A DNA stretch of 42,899 nt. Source: Chrysochromulina tobinii (taxonomy: Eukaryota > Haptophyta > Prymnesiales > Chrysochromulinaceae). The notes below the pieces were generated by a model. That model was not told where the DNA came from. It worked only from the letters and a program-made list of their open reading frames with translations, and searched no databases. The position numbers and the translations under genes are program-made. Shown one piece after another: positions 25,231 to 34,849 of the stretch. The stretch covers positions 1 to 42,899 of the forward strand of contig JWZX01002628.1 of NCBI GenBank assembly GCA_001275005.1. Reading direction: 5' to 3'. The number at the start of each line of letters is the position of its first letter. Within the stretch, counting starts at the first letter, position 1.

Positions 25231-25490
25231 GAGCTGTCGAGCTGTCGAGGCTCCGTCGAGGCGCTGTCGAGGCGCTGTCGAGTCGACTGTCGAGGCGCTG
25301 TCGAGGCGCTGTCGAGGCCTTGCCTGTCGAGCCTGTCGAGCCTGTCGAGCTCCTGTCGAGTAGCTGTGTCGAGGCTGTCGAGGCTGACTGCAGGTGCCTG
25401 GGTGTCGAGCTGTCGTGTCGAGTAGCTGTCGAGTTTCTCTGTCGAGGCTGTCGAGTTTATATACACTGTCGAGTGTGCTGTCGAGCTCGA
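25231..25490 (+). repeat. CTGTCGAG-rich cluster 1
   Basis: About two dozen TCGAG words, mostly as CTGTCGAG spaced by 0-10 bases, with a locally regular GGCGCTGTCGA period. The array is too irregular for a classical satellite. All copies have the same orientation as those in cluster 2. Confidence 0.85.
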
Positions 25491-25636
25491 GCCTGACATG
25501 TAGCTTTGCTATTTTGCATGAAGCACTCTGACTCTCACAGCAGTAGGCCTATAGAGGACCCACACATAAACCACCAACCAAACTATAGTTCAAACGGATA
25601 AAGAACGCTCGGGCTCGGAGATCAGGACCCGTCACA

Positions 25637-25731
25637 CCCTAACCCCTAACCCCTAACCCCTACATAGCCACAGGTTTCTTTACTGTTATACTGTAATACC
25701 CACCCTAAACCCCTACCTAGCCACTGGTTTC
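25637..25731 (+). repeat. Telomere-like CCCTAA/CCCCTAA runs, two neighbouring units
   Basis: CCCTAA-CCCCTAA-CCCCTAA-CCCC at 25637-25660 is followed by TACATAGCCACAGGTTTC. A second copy at 25703-25731 reads CCCTAAACCCCTACC then TAGCCACTGGTTTC, so the telomere-like motif and its flank form a diverged two-copy repeat. It is too short and too far inside the window for a chromosome end. Confidence 0.7.
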
Positions 25732-25981
25732 AAGACCAGAAAATGCAATCTTGATGCAATTCTAAGGAGAATTAGGTCAAAAAGAGCACGAAAGAGCACA
25801 AACGTGGAACGTTAGTGGAACGAAAGGTCCACCAGAACATCCATCATCCAGCCACCAAGTTGTGTAGTTGAGCAGTGGGTCCATCAACCTTCACCCTGAA
25901 GGAGTGGGGCTCTAACCTGGCTTCTCTCAGCTAGTGCTTGTAGATCCCAGTCTTAGACCTCGTGTTACCTCGTTAACCTCG

Positions 25982-26148
25982 TGTCGAGGTCTGTCGAGGT
26001 CTGTCGAGCTGTCGAGCTGTCGAGCTTGACACCTTGACGCACAGGCACATGGAGTCACGAGTAGCTCTGTCGAGTAACTGTCGAGTAGCTTTGACTTCTA
26101 GCTGTCGAGTAACTCTAACTGTCGAGTTTCCTGTCGAGTTGTCGAGGC
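25982..26148 (+). repeat. CTGTCGAG-rich cluster 2
   Basis: Roughly a dozen TCGAG words, again mainly CTGTCGAG, in the same orientation as cluster 1. Just outside the two clusters lie GAGCCCTGGC (25214-25223) and its exact inverse GCCAGGGCTC (26147-26156). Confidence 0.8.
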
Positions 26149-26861
26149 CAGGGCTCAATGCGAATGATGTATTATCGAATATGACGTGACTTGACTTGAC
26201 TTTGACACTTCGTCTTCGACTTCGTGACTCGTTGGTGTGCGCACTGCCGGGTTGTGTATGTCTTGGGTGTCGAATAATAATCTTTGGCTATGTGAATGAA
26301 TGAACGAAGCGAGTTTGTCAGGGGTGTGAACGGGTGTTGCTCTTCATGTGTGCACGATTTCGCTCGTACGTGCTTGTGTATGAATTCTCGATTGCGTGGT
26401 ACAAGTGTTGTACTTGTGTTGTGAATTTTTCGAACGTATGTTGTGGTGTAAATGACCCTTCACATGTTGCGCGATTGCGTTTGGATTGCGTTCTTGGTTC
26501 TACGTGTTGGTGTGTCGCCGAATCTCTCTTTTTTTGGCTACTTCTCCGCTCTCCGTCTGCATGTGTCTCATTTCGATGGTCCTTCGCAGCATCTCGCTCT
26601 TGAGTCTTGTTGTGAATGCTGTTTACGTGTGGTGGGGGTCCAGGGGTCCCCGAGCTACAATTGCCGAGCTAGTAGTAACCGCATCCGTATGTACGGTTGT
26701 ACGCCGGTCCGGTGTCTTGGGTGTCGAATTGTTATCTTGGCTGTACTTTGCCTGTGAATTCATGTATTGTATTGTATTGTTTTCACGGCGATGCTGCTTA
26801 CCGGCACCGGTACGTGAAGTGTCTGTTCATATGAATTCATTCATGAGTCTCGGCGCGCGGC

Positions 26862-28514
26862 ATGAGTTCCAGCTGGGCAGACGCGGAGGAAACCGAGGGG
26901 GAGGCAAGTTCGCCGGCGCCCACGCCGCCACCACCACCGTCAACTTCCACGCGACCTCCCGAAATCAGAGAAAGGAACTGTAGCGGATCTGTAGGGACCC
27001 AGCCATCAACGCCTCGTCGATCTGACACGATAGATGACATTGTGGCGGCCGCGGCCGCGATCGGGTTCGATGCCGGCGCATCCCGTTTCGGTGCACCCCG
27101 CTTTACAGCAGGCGCTTCCCGCTTTTGTGGGGGATCCCGTGACATGCCCGAGCACGACCGCACGAGCCACTTGAGCAACTATTCGATGCCCTCGAGCAGC
27201 TATCGGCACAATCCCAAGGCAGCCCCCGCGCGCTTTGGATCCGCGGGACGTAACAAGCACCGCCCGCTTGAAAAGGATGAAGACGTGCGCGGTGGCAGGC
27301 GGCTCGATGAGGACGGGATGGTGTATGACATGGGCGGCGGCGTATGCACCTACTTTCAGGACCGCATGCGCCAGTACCCATTTGCGACGGGCGCGGCCGG
27401 GCTTTCACTGCTGCGCCGGCTGCTCGTCGTCAACCGACGCGTCTTCGCGCTGTCCGACGCACGCGTGCTTGCGACGGACGACCCACGCCGGACGGCGCGC
27501 GAGGGCGAGTACCTGTACGTGGAGAAGCCGTCGCAGCGCTCGGCGCCAAAGGGCGCCGGGGTGGGGACTTGGAGCGACGAGGAGTACGCTCACCCGGGGC
27601 TTCAGGCGCTCTACCTTCGTCTCAAGTCGTTCCAGCGCTTCACCGAGAGCTGGGCCCTCTACGAGCGCGCCGCCGCGCTAGGCATCTTCGACCCTTGGGT
27701 GCGGCCCGCCGGTGTTCACGTCTCCGCCGAAGGAGCCACCCAAGGAGCCACCGCCCAAGGAGCCACCGCCCAAGGAGCCACCGCCCAAGGAGCCTCCGCC
27801 GAAGGCGCTACCGACGATAAGCTCGCAGCCGATGGCTGTACCAGCGCGGAGTCCGTCGGTGCGCGCTCTGCCAGTGGCGAGCGCTGTGGCGAGCGCCCAT
27901 TGGAGCGTCCCAAGCTGTGCGTGGCCTCGCTGGGAGGTGGGCCTGGCTACGAGCTGCTCGCACTCGCTTGGTATCTGCGCGAGCTCGCCACCAAGCGTGG
28001 CGTGCGCCCGCCGCGCCTCGACCTGGTGAGCCTCGACTTGCAGCCGTCGTGGGATCCTTTCGTTCGGGCGCTGCCGGAGCCGATGGGGGGCGAAAGCGAG
28101 AGCGAGCACGCCATGGAGGGTGCTGACACTACCTACCGTTTCGCACAGTGGGACATTAAGGCGGGCGTGGGCGCGTGCGAGGCGGCGGGCAGCGCGATCG
28201 ACCTGTGCCTGATCTCAAATGTGCTCGTCTACTGCACCGACGAACCGAGCGCGCACGTACTCACTTCGCTGCTTCAAAGTGGCGTGCGCGCCATCTTGGT
28301 CAACGAGCGGAACGGAGAGCAAAGGATGGTGGGCATGGTCCAAAAGCGCGGCGTCGTCGTGTGCAAGCTGCTTGACCAGAGTTCCGCCGCCGGCAGGGAC
28401 GACCGGCAGCTCCTCTTCTTGCCCGAGGGTACGCCCGCGCCCCCCCCCGTGCCACGTGACCTCGAGCACACCTTCCCAAACGTGCCCTACGAGGAAGCGA
28501 AGAAGGGCTCATGA
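26862..28514 (+). CDS. SAM-dependent methyltransferase-fold protein
   Basis: A single exon of 550 aa. After a disordered N-terminus (about 1-140), residues about 145-260 are folded (MVYDMGGGVCTYFQDRMR, GLQALYLRLKSFQRFTESWA). A 15-bp repeat then inserts GATAQ units (about 290-315). The second half carries the class I methyltransferase pattern: CVASLGGGPGYELLAL (glycine loop for S-adenosylmethionine, about 355-370), LDLVSLDLQPSWDP (acidic strand 2), YRFAQWDIK (adenine-side), and IDLCLISNVLVYC (motif IV strand). The substrate cannot be told; there is no signal peptide and no membrane span. The inserted repeat sits between the N-terminal helical part and the catalytic core, so probably in a loop. 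Confidence 0.75.
   Translation: MSSSWADAEETEGEASSPAPTPPPPPSTSTRPPEIRERNCSGSVGTQPSTPRRSDTIDDIVAAAAAIGFDAGASRFGAPRFTAGASRFCGGSRDMPEHDRTSHLSNYSMPSSSYRHNPKAAPARFGSAGRNKHRPLEKDEDVRGGRRLDEDGMVYDMGGGVCTYFQDRMRQYPFATGAAGLSLLRRLLVVNRRVFALSDARVLATDDPRRTAREGEYLYVEKPSQRSAPKGAGVGTWSDEEYAHPGLQALYLRLKSFQRFTESWALYERAAALGIFDPWVRPAGVHVSAEGATQGATAQGATAQGATAQGASAEGATDDKLAADGCTSAESVGARSASGERCGERPLERPKLCVASLGGGPGYELLALAWYLRELATKRGVRPPRLDLVSLDLQPSWDPFVRALPEPMGGESESEHAMEGADTTYRFAQWDIKAGVGACEAAGSAIDLCLISNVLVYCTDEPSAHVLTSLLQSGVRAILVNERNGEQRMVGMVQKRGVVVCKLLDQSSAAGRDDRQLLFLPEGTPAPPPVPRDLEHTFPNVPYEEAKKGS
27731..27805 (+). repeat. 15-bp coding repeat (Gly-Ala-Thr-Ala-Gln)
   Basis: About five units of GGAGCCACCGCCCAA encode GATAQ in the methyltransferase-like protein, the edge copies varying (GATQ, GASAE). 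The unit is a multiple of three and the copies are nearly identical, so it is a recent in-frame expansion. Confidence 0.85.
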
Positions 28515-28747
28515 CGCACGTCGATTGACCGCTATTGAACCGCTTCTTCCGCGCCTTGCGTGCCGTGCAGAGTGATTTTTTATCAGTTTTGTTGGGAAAT
28601 TTAGCTGTTCTCTACTGTACCGTATGCGCGGTACGCAACAAGGGCGAAAGACCACGTAACAATGAGGCGCGTACTGAGTACCGTGATACTCGTCAGGTGG
28701 ACGGCGTTACGCTGGCGGGCACATCAAACAGTAGCCGGGTCCAAAGT

Positions 28748-29311
28748 TTACACCGGCCAGCTCACGAATGGAATCACATACTCGCCCTCGAGTTGGGGCT
28801 CTTTTTGCTGCACGTCAGGCGATGCCCAAAACTCTTCCGCATTGCCGCCAAAGATGTCGCCGAGCGACATGCCTCGCTGCATACGCAAGGAGGCCTCGAG
28901 GGCTTCCTCATAACGAGCACGGAGCTCGGCTGCAACGACCTCACCTCCAAGCATGTCGATGATGGCCTTGGGAAAGACTGGCGCCTCGACGCCTCCTGGC
29001 AAGAGCGGAAGACGGCCTTCCTCGTCCGACGGGCCAACAAAACGCAACCCTTCAAACTCGCCGGCTCCTGTCAGCAACTCTGGACACTGAACAACATCGC
29101 CGGGCTCAACCTCGCCTTGGGCGCCGACGAGCAGCCAGTGCCTTCGAAAGCGGGAATAGTCGTCGGCGTGATCGTCGTGCGCCGGCAGGCGGAGCACGAT
29201 CAGGCGAGCAGCAGCACGAGTCGGCGTTTTTTCGCCGCCGCGTGCGCGCAACAACGCGCGGTGAGAAGTTATCGCGCTTTGTGTGAACAAAATTCTTTTT
29301 GTCCGAACCAC
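28748..29311 (-). CDS. Unknown protein, about 160-187 aa, 5' end unresolved
   Basis: The frame has no suitable upstream ATG; it opens at GTG 29311. The well-behaved part runs from about RLIVLRLPAHDDHADDYSRF (just after a basic/Ala run) through HWLLVGAQGEVEPGDVVQCP, LRFVGPSDEEGRLPLLPGG, and a helix AELRARYEEALEASLRMQRG, to EYVIPFVSWPV at the stop. The protein is acidic and looks folded. A first exon probably lies upstream (possible acceptor after CACACAAAG near 29275), but the interval to the next gene is only about 235 nt. Family not recognised. Confidence 0.45.
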   Translation of the reverse strand: MVRTKRILFTQSAITSHRALLRARGGEKTPTRAAARLIVLRLPAHDDHADDYSRFRRHWLLVGAQGEVEPGDVVQCPELLTGAGEFEGLRFVGPSDEEGRLPLLPGGVEAPVFPKAIIDMLGGEVVAAELRARYEEALEASLRMQRGMSLGDIFGGNAEEFWASPDVQQKEPQLEGEYVIPFVSWPV

Positions 29312-29547
29312 GATCGATGATGCGTCTCTAGTGCGTCTCTCGAGACCCCGAGATGTCCTATGTCGGCGCGGTCTCGAGCATATGGTCTCGAGAGTCGAGT
29401 GGTGCCATAAGCCATAATAATGATAAAAATGACGGTATTAAATACTACTGAGCCGTAACTCGAAGGCTTGAGCCTTGGCGCTGCCTCTCGGGATGTCTAG
29501 AGATACCACGCCCCGGTCGAGCCTCGTCATCGCCAAAGGGTCATGGC

Positions 29548-30522
29548 TTAATCTTCATCAATCCCCCTTGCAGGACTGGAAAAGGCCCGCATCATCGAAG
29601 GGCGGCCAGGGGCCAGGGGGCGCGTCGGGGTCAACGCCTGGGCGGTGCGAGCGGCGGCGACTGCAGCGGGATCGAGAGGGGCCACACGAAGCAGATCGAG
29701 GGACTTGGAGAGGCCACTCGCCTCGCGCATCCTCTTCAGCCTCGTCGAGCGATGCTGCACCTCCATGCGCCACTGCGCCTGCAAGAACTCGCGCCGATCG
29801 TTGCCCTGCAACAGCTCGCGCAGCTCGAGCTGATGGGCCACCATGCGCCTCTTCCATACTTCGAGTGGGCGCACGTGCTTGTGCAGCCGCGCCAAGTGCT
29901 GCTCCTCCGCCTCGAATTCCGCATCAGGAGAGAGTGGGGCCGCGATGGCCTCCGATGCAGCCTCGTCCTCTTCCTCCTCCTCTTCCTCCTCCTCCTCCTC
30001 GGGTTCGGTGGGGAGTGCGTCGGGGGCAGCTACGGGTACAAGGTGCACAAGCTGTTCTGGCAGATCTACACACTCGACGCGGAGTTCGAGGAGTGCCCGA
30101 CGCTCCTTGCGCGTCACTGGTCTGCTTAGCTGGAGGAGGCGTGTGCGATCGCCACGGCTGTCGAAAGTAGGGCCTTCTGGTGATGGCGGCCCTTTGCTCG
30201 CATCGGCAATGGGCGATAAGGGCTCCCGAGAAGGCCTCACGCGGCTCAGTGGCCGAGCAGATGGCGTCATCAAACGCAGCGCCGTGCATCCATGGGGAAG
30301 CGGCTGCAAGAAATCACGTTTCCTAGACTTGGTCAGACCGACGCCTCTTGTAGCTACTTCCTTGGCTGCCACCATCTTTGCGGCGTGCACCAGCGCCTCA
30401 AGGTCATCTTCCGCCTTTGCTCGGCCTGCGCCTGCCTGAACTGCGAAAATGCGAGAGATGCTGCGACCGGCTCGAAATGGCGTCGATGTCCGTGAGTCCC
30501 ACGATGTTTGCCAAGCTTGCAT
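29548..30522 (-). CDS. Unknown acidic/basic helical protein, 324 aa
   Basis: ATG 30522 to stop at 29548. N-terminal 130 residues are basic and Ser/Pro-rich. A folded-looking core (RTRLLQLSRPVTRKERRALL, LRVECVDLPEQLVHLVPVAA) precedes a poly-Glu run of about a dozen residues, then a long helix/coiled coil (EEQHLARLHKHVRPLEVWKR, RMVAHQLELRELLQ, WRMEVQHRSTRLKRMREA). No signal or membrane segment. The arrangement suits a cytoskeletal or nuclear protein but no family is recognised. Confidence 0.5.
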   Translation of the reverse strand: MQAWQTSWDSRTSTPFRAGRSISRIFAVQAGAGRAKAEDDLEALVHAAKMVAAKEVATRGVGLTKSRKRDFLQPLPHGCTALRLMTPSARPLSRVRPSREPLSPIADASKGPPSPEGPTFDSRGDRTRLLQLSRPVTRKERRALLELRVECVDLPEQLVHLVPVAAPDALPTEPEEEEEEEEEEEDEAASEAIAAPLSPDAEFEAEEQHLARLHKHVRPLEVWKRRMVAHQLELRELLQGNDRREFLQAQWRMEVQHRSTRLKRMREASGLSKSLDLLRVAPLDPAAVAAARTAQALTPTRPLAPGRPSMMRAFSSPARGIDED

Positions 30523-32022
30523 GGCTCTCTCTCTCTGCGTGCACTCTCTGCGTGTTTCGACCGAGGATGGCGGTAGTCGGTCAACTTGTTGGTCGGTGCG
30601 GTGGGTTCACCACAGGCGGGGTCAGCAGCTTACGACGCTTTCGCCGAGCCTCTTTTCGGAAGCGTGATGAAACGTTTGGGCTCACTGGCCCGCCATGGTG
30701 TGAATGTATGTGTGTGAATGTGAATGTGTGTCTGTGTGACTTCTGACACTGGTCTACCTCACATGTCCACACAGTGTCAATTAAACAGAAATGAGACTGA
30801 TATGAGATTTGTCTTCGCGTGCGCATGCGTGCAGACGCTGGCGCCCATGGTTGAGCGTTGACCCCTCGTCGGTCGTCGCGGCTTCGTTGCTCCCCCTCGG
30901 TAAGACGGTAAGGGCTAAGATCCATTGCTTAGGGCCCTTACGCCTTAGCGGTTTGGACCGTTTTGGAGATTTTGGTGTTCGTATTACTTATAAGACCTCG
31001 CAACCCGTCGCGTAGAGGCTCCTACGTCCTCACTCCTCTACTCCGTTGGTAGTCGGCTAGAGTACGTGACGGTGACCTCCCTCGACGTGCTCGCGACCCG
31101 CCAAGGCGACCACGGTATTGATATTGATTGTCAAGACTATAGACTTGAAAAAACTCGAACTGTGGAGGATCTGAGTGATACACTGAGTGTGTTCTTCTAT
31201 CTTCATCCGACGCAACGGCCACTACACGCCATACATATCTACGATTTTGTGCGGCACACATCGCCAGTTCGCCACAGACGAGACTCGTGCGTCCGTCGTC
31301 GCCTTTTCGTTTCTCGTGCGTCTCGTCGACCGCTTAACCCAACGTTTCTTGTTATGCCATTTTCGCCGCGGCACTCGTAGCCGCACGTTGCCTCTCGCAC
31401 GTTGCGCCATCGCCGCCTTGCAGCACCGCGCCTTGACCAGCCTGTGGCCCTCCTCGTCACAGCCCGTCGTCTTGGAGGGCCCTGTGGGGAGGAGTATACA
31501 GCAGCACAGGCATGGCCGTGCGAACCACCCCGTTTCCCGCACCACTCCCTGGCAGGGCAGGGAAGCAGGCAACGCGGGAGCTTCCCCGCATACCTTTCTG
31601 GCAGCGTTGCTGCCGAAGGGGCATCTCCCTAGAAGTTGAGAATCCCAGTCGGGTGAGAGCTCTCCCACCAACGTTGCTCGTCACTCCATTTTGATCTTCA
31701 CAGCATGGGGTGGGACGGGGGCGGCCACGAGGCGGGGACGCGAGGAGTGGGAGGCGCACACGCGCGTAGCTATGCGTCGCTTGGAAGCCAAGAATCGTCA
31801 CCGAAGCACGCAAAAAGAGCGCCCGGCGCGGAGAGTCGGAAAGAAGAGAGAGGAACCATCATCTCATCGGCATGGTGCCGTGACCCTCCGCTGCGCGCAA
31901 CGGCAGAGGTGACGTCGTGGAGGACTCAGGCGAAAGGGGCGGGAAGGGTATCGGGGAGGGAGCTCGCCGCGAGGTTCAGGCGCGCGCTATCCCAGCGGCG
32001 GCACGCATGCGCACACGCCCCA
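30523..32022. other. 1.5-kb region without supported gene
   Basis: It holds a TG-rich simple-sequence stretch (about 30695-30740) and a moderately AT-richer interval (about 30740-31210). Several frames of 100-170 codons occur on both strands around 31200-32200, mainly rich in Arg and without domains, and none forms a coherent gene by itself. A small exon of an intron-rich gene could be hidden here. Confidence 0.4.
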
Positions 32023-32901
32023 CTACACGAGGGCACATGGCGATCCGGGCGGGCAGAGCGGACCGTCGGTCGGCTCTCTAATTATCCCGACTGGGACCCC
32101 ATCATACACGATCGTCATGGTTCCGTACTCGTCGAGCCAGTCCAGGTGCTCCACATCTGCGGCGCTCGAGGCCGCTGCCAGGAGAAAGGAACCGTGTTGC
32201 ACGAGACCAGTGCACGGTGAGAATGGGTTGGGGCAGCGGGCGAGGGAGGGGGCGCGCAGCGAGAAGCTCCTAGCGCATGGCCGCTTGCAAACGCCCCCAC
32301 GCCCTCGGCGGGCCCTTCCCCCCCACCCTCTCCAGCCTCCCCGGCGGTTCAGGATCGCAGCCTCGGCTGAAGTCAGCGGCGTGAGCGGTGTCCTTCGCGC
32401 CGGCTTCTTCGATTTGGGGACGAACCAGCACTGCAGATGGTTGTTCTTCGTTCGCAGGCGCGTGATGGGCCATGGTGACGACATCAGCGCAGCGCGGCGC
32501 AGACGACCTCTGCGCTTGGATTCACTGGGTCCAACCTCCTCGGTCTGCTGCTGCTGTGAAACACAACGCGGCGCAATTCTAGTTTCTTCTCCGTTCACAC
32601 ACGATAATTTTGCGAGATCCTCATTTTTGTTGTCCTTTCTCCTTCGTGACACAGGTCCTTTGTGCCCCCCGAGGGGGGAGTGCAGATTCCGTCCCCCGGA
32701 GTGGGTGGGGGAGGGGCGGGGGGCGAGGGTGCAGGCTTGGTGCAGGCGGGGGCGAGACTCGGACACGCGCGCGCGCGCTCCCGCCGGAGGCGTTTGAGGA
32801 TTGCGCGCGAGTCGAGGCAGTCGTGGACGACGAGTGGTCAGTGGAGTGAGCGCGGGGGGACGTCCGCGACATGTACTGACTGACATCTCGACACTCAACA
32901 C
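32023..32901 (-). CDS. Possible gene, last exon perhaps 32023-32180; structure uncertain
   Basis: The frame is open for 292 codons, but much of it is low-complexity. Two parts look protein-like: RLRTKNNHLQCWFVPKSKK (basic, around 32400-32460) and the C-terminal HLDWLDEYGTMTIVYDGVPV then GIIREPTDG (32050-32145). A plausible acceptor, TTTCTCCTGGCAG, lies at about 32175-32187. That would make the last exon short and put an intron across the Gly/Arg-rich middle. I cannot choose a structure from sequence alone. Function unknown. Confidence 0.25.
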   Translation of the reverse strand: MLSVEMSVSTCRGRPPALTPLTTRRPRLPRLARNPQTPPAGARARVSESRPRLHQACTLAPRPSPTHSGGRNLHSPLGGHKGPVSRRRKDNKNEDLAKLSCVNGEETRIAPRCVSQQQQTEEVGPSESKRRGRLRRAALMSSPWPITRLRTKNNHLQCWFVPKSKKPARRTPLTPLTSAEAAILNRRGGWRGWGGRARRGRGGVCKRPCARSFSLRAPSLARCPNPFSPCTGLVQHGSFLLAAASSAADVEHLDWLDEYGTMTIVYDGVPVGIIREPTDGPLCPPGSPCALV

Positions 32902-33107
32902 ACCGCACCCGACACACTACCTAAAAAACCTCGCGCTGGACAAGAAAGACAGCTGGATCAACCCGGGAACCGGGTCGGAACCGGGGGGTCCGGGATACCG
33001 AAGTACGGATACACATCAGAACACTCTCCGCCCGAGTTCACCCGAGACATTTGCCCCGAAACTCCGCCCGGTGCGCGCGGTGACCGAGGTAAGATAACGG
33101 TGAGACG

Positions 33108-34148
33108 TCAGTACTTCACTCCGCCAGGCGTTGTATACGGCACGGATTGCTGACGGACGTGGTCAGCCGTCCGATTTCGGGCAAGACGAGGACCTCGGAG
33201 CGATCCGCCGGACGCGAGGATGGCCTGCTCCCATAGATACCCTTGGTCTGGTTCTGCATCGGCTACGTCGCTCGACGCGTGCTCCCCGTGCACGCGACGC
33301 GTGAGCTCTTGGCGCAGCACCTCATTCTCGAGCCGGAGCTTCACAAACCCCTCGCTGAGCATCTCGTGCTCCTCGGCCAGCGAGTGCAGCGCCTCGGAGC
33401 CGCGGATCACGTCGTCGCGCAGCTGGGCAATCTCGAGGCTGAGCGACGAGCGCACGCTATCAAAGGTGCTCACAGCCTCCTCGATATCGGCGTCATGCTG
33501 GGCGGCCCGCACCTCTAGGCCCTCCGTGTACGCCTGGCGCTCGGCGGCCTCCTCGAGTGCAGATTCGTTGGTGAGCTTTGCGGCCAACACCTCGGCCCAT
33601 GCCTTGTCTCGGTCCGCTTCGACCTGCAGCAGCTCGGATGCCAGCATCGTGCGCAACGCCTCGCCTGCGGCGCGTGCCTCGTCGAGGTCATGCGCAAAGG
33701 TCATGCGTGCCTCGTCCGACGCGTGCACCACTAGGGCGGCAGACGCACAGTCCTCGAGAGTGGCCGCCGCTGACAGCAGGCCGCCTACGGCCACGAGGCA
33801 GCGCTCTATAGTCACCTGTTGCATGATGTCCCGCTCGTCGTACTTGCGGCCAAAAGGCCCGCCGTCCTTGACTTCAGCCTTGAGCAAGCGCGCCAAGACT
33901 GCGAGCTCTCTCTGTGCCTCGGCCCTCGCAGGAGTGTTGGCCGTGACCGCCTCCTGCAGCTTGTACCAGGTCCACTCAGCGGCATCCGCTTCGGATGAAA
34001 GCCGCCTCACCATCAACGATCTCGGAGACTTCTTCGACTTCGTGCGAGAAGCCGCTTTGGGACTGGAGCGGGGCGAGAGAGAAGGGTCCCTTCGCTTCGC
34101 TTCGCTGTTCTCGGTCCATCCTGTGGCTGATTGCCGCCGGCTCGCCAT
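33108..34148 (-). CDS. Unknown coiled-coil protein, 346 aa
   Basis: ATG 34148 (MASRRQSATGWTEN); a TTG 12 nt upstream is open. The N-terminal 50 residues are basic and Ser-rich. The rest is nearly all helical with heptad-like Leu/Ala spacing: ARAEAQRELAVLARLLKAEV, ALRTMLASELLQVEADRDKA, AQHDADIEEAVSTFDSVRSS, and a final coil VKLRLENEVLRQELTRRVHG. No membrane span. The likely role is structural or scaffold; the family is not recognised. Confidence 0.6.
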   Translation of the reverse strand: MASRRQSATGWTENSEAKRRDPSLSPRSSPKAASRTKSKKSPRSLMVRRLSSEADAAEWTWYKLQEAVTANTPARAEAQRELAVLARLLKAEVKDGGPFGRKYDERDIMQQVTIERCLVAVGGLLSAAATLEDCASAALVVHASDEARMTFAHDLDEARAAGEALRTMLASELLQVEADRDKAWAEVLAAKLTNESALEEAAERQAYTEGLEVRAAQHDADIEEAVSTFDSVRSSLSLEIAQLRDDVIRGSEALHSLAEEHEMLSEGFVKLRLENEVLRQELTRRVHGEHASSDVADAEPDQGYLWEQAILASGGSLRGPRLARNRTADHVRQQSVPYTTPGGVKY

Positions 34149-34849
34149 TGAGGTCCACAAGCGTCACAAACTGCGAGGAAACGTGTGTTCGGACGTTACG
34201 AAAGAAGCACTCGGACGAAACGCACACGAAAACGGTGCGCCGCCGGCTTGCATGCAACCTTCGCAACCTCGACCTAGAAATACCGTACGTGTGAACAGCG
34301 GGAAACACATTTCAATGCACACGCACACCTCGGGTGTCGCGTGTGTCGCGTTAACGATCACACACACGAGACGATCTGGTTCCTGGAGGCACTCCGGATC
34401 GTCGAGCGCGTGTCAAATCTCAGAGGTCGTCCCCTGGCGCCTGGGACCTGCACCCAGGGCACAAACGAAGGAGTCTCACAGGAGACAGGAGGAGGAGTCC
34501 ATTAGTTCAGCCGAGGCTTGGAGTCAGAGAGGTGCCCAGAGGTGCCCAAGAGGCATCTGTGGACTCGCCCGGCGCTCAACATGGCGCTCAATTTGCGCCC
34601 ACGCCATAGGCGGCCGCGGATCGATCGGCGCGCGGCGCCTTTGGTAAAGTGGGCGATGCATTCTGCCCGCCCCAACTTTACGAGCGCAGCCCATCGCGAG
34701 GAGCGTCTCAATGAAGAGCGTCTCGGGCGCGCCGCAATGGACGGGGCGGGGGGGGAGCGCGGGGCATTGCAAAGCAGGCGGCGTCGTGTCGGGCGTCGCG
34801 AGGGCAGAGCGCGCGCAGGTGCAAGCAGCGCGGGCGTACCCTGATTCGA
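34149..34849. other. Intergenic region with no supported gene
   Basis: It lies between the 5' end of the coiled-coil gene and the 3' end of the truncated GT31 copy, both on minus, so it should contain the coiled-coil gene's promoter. A 10-bp duplication AGAGGTGCCC occurs twice at about 34529-34548. Nothing else is defined. Confidence 0.4.

Larger units (their letters stand above)
24654..26861. other. 2.2-kb gene-free repeat-rich region
   Basis: No supported gene. Moving right it holds a 27-bp minisatellite, a GC-rich stretch (about 25080-25195), two CTGTCGAG-rich clusters with a less GC-rich unique interval between them, telomere-like runs, and about 700 bases (26160-26860) that are T/G-rich with many TGTGT/TTGTG words and no domain-bearing frame. 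The last part is the likely promoter side of the methyltransferase-like gene starting at 26862. Confidence 0.6.

Noticed and set aside
25637-25731. Chromosome end
   Set aside because: Telomere-like runs are only a few units long, and genes continue on both sides.
31222-31671. Minus-strand 149-codon frame
   Set aside because: Starts at GTG, Arg/Lys/Cys-rich, no domain, and no neighbouring exon support.
33220-34647. Plus-strand 475-codon frame rich in Ser/Ala/Cys
   Set aside because: Antisense to a coherent coiled-coil protein; Ser/Ala/Arg bias is that of a complement of helical coding sequence.
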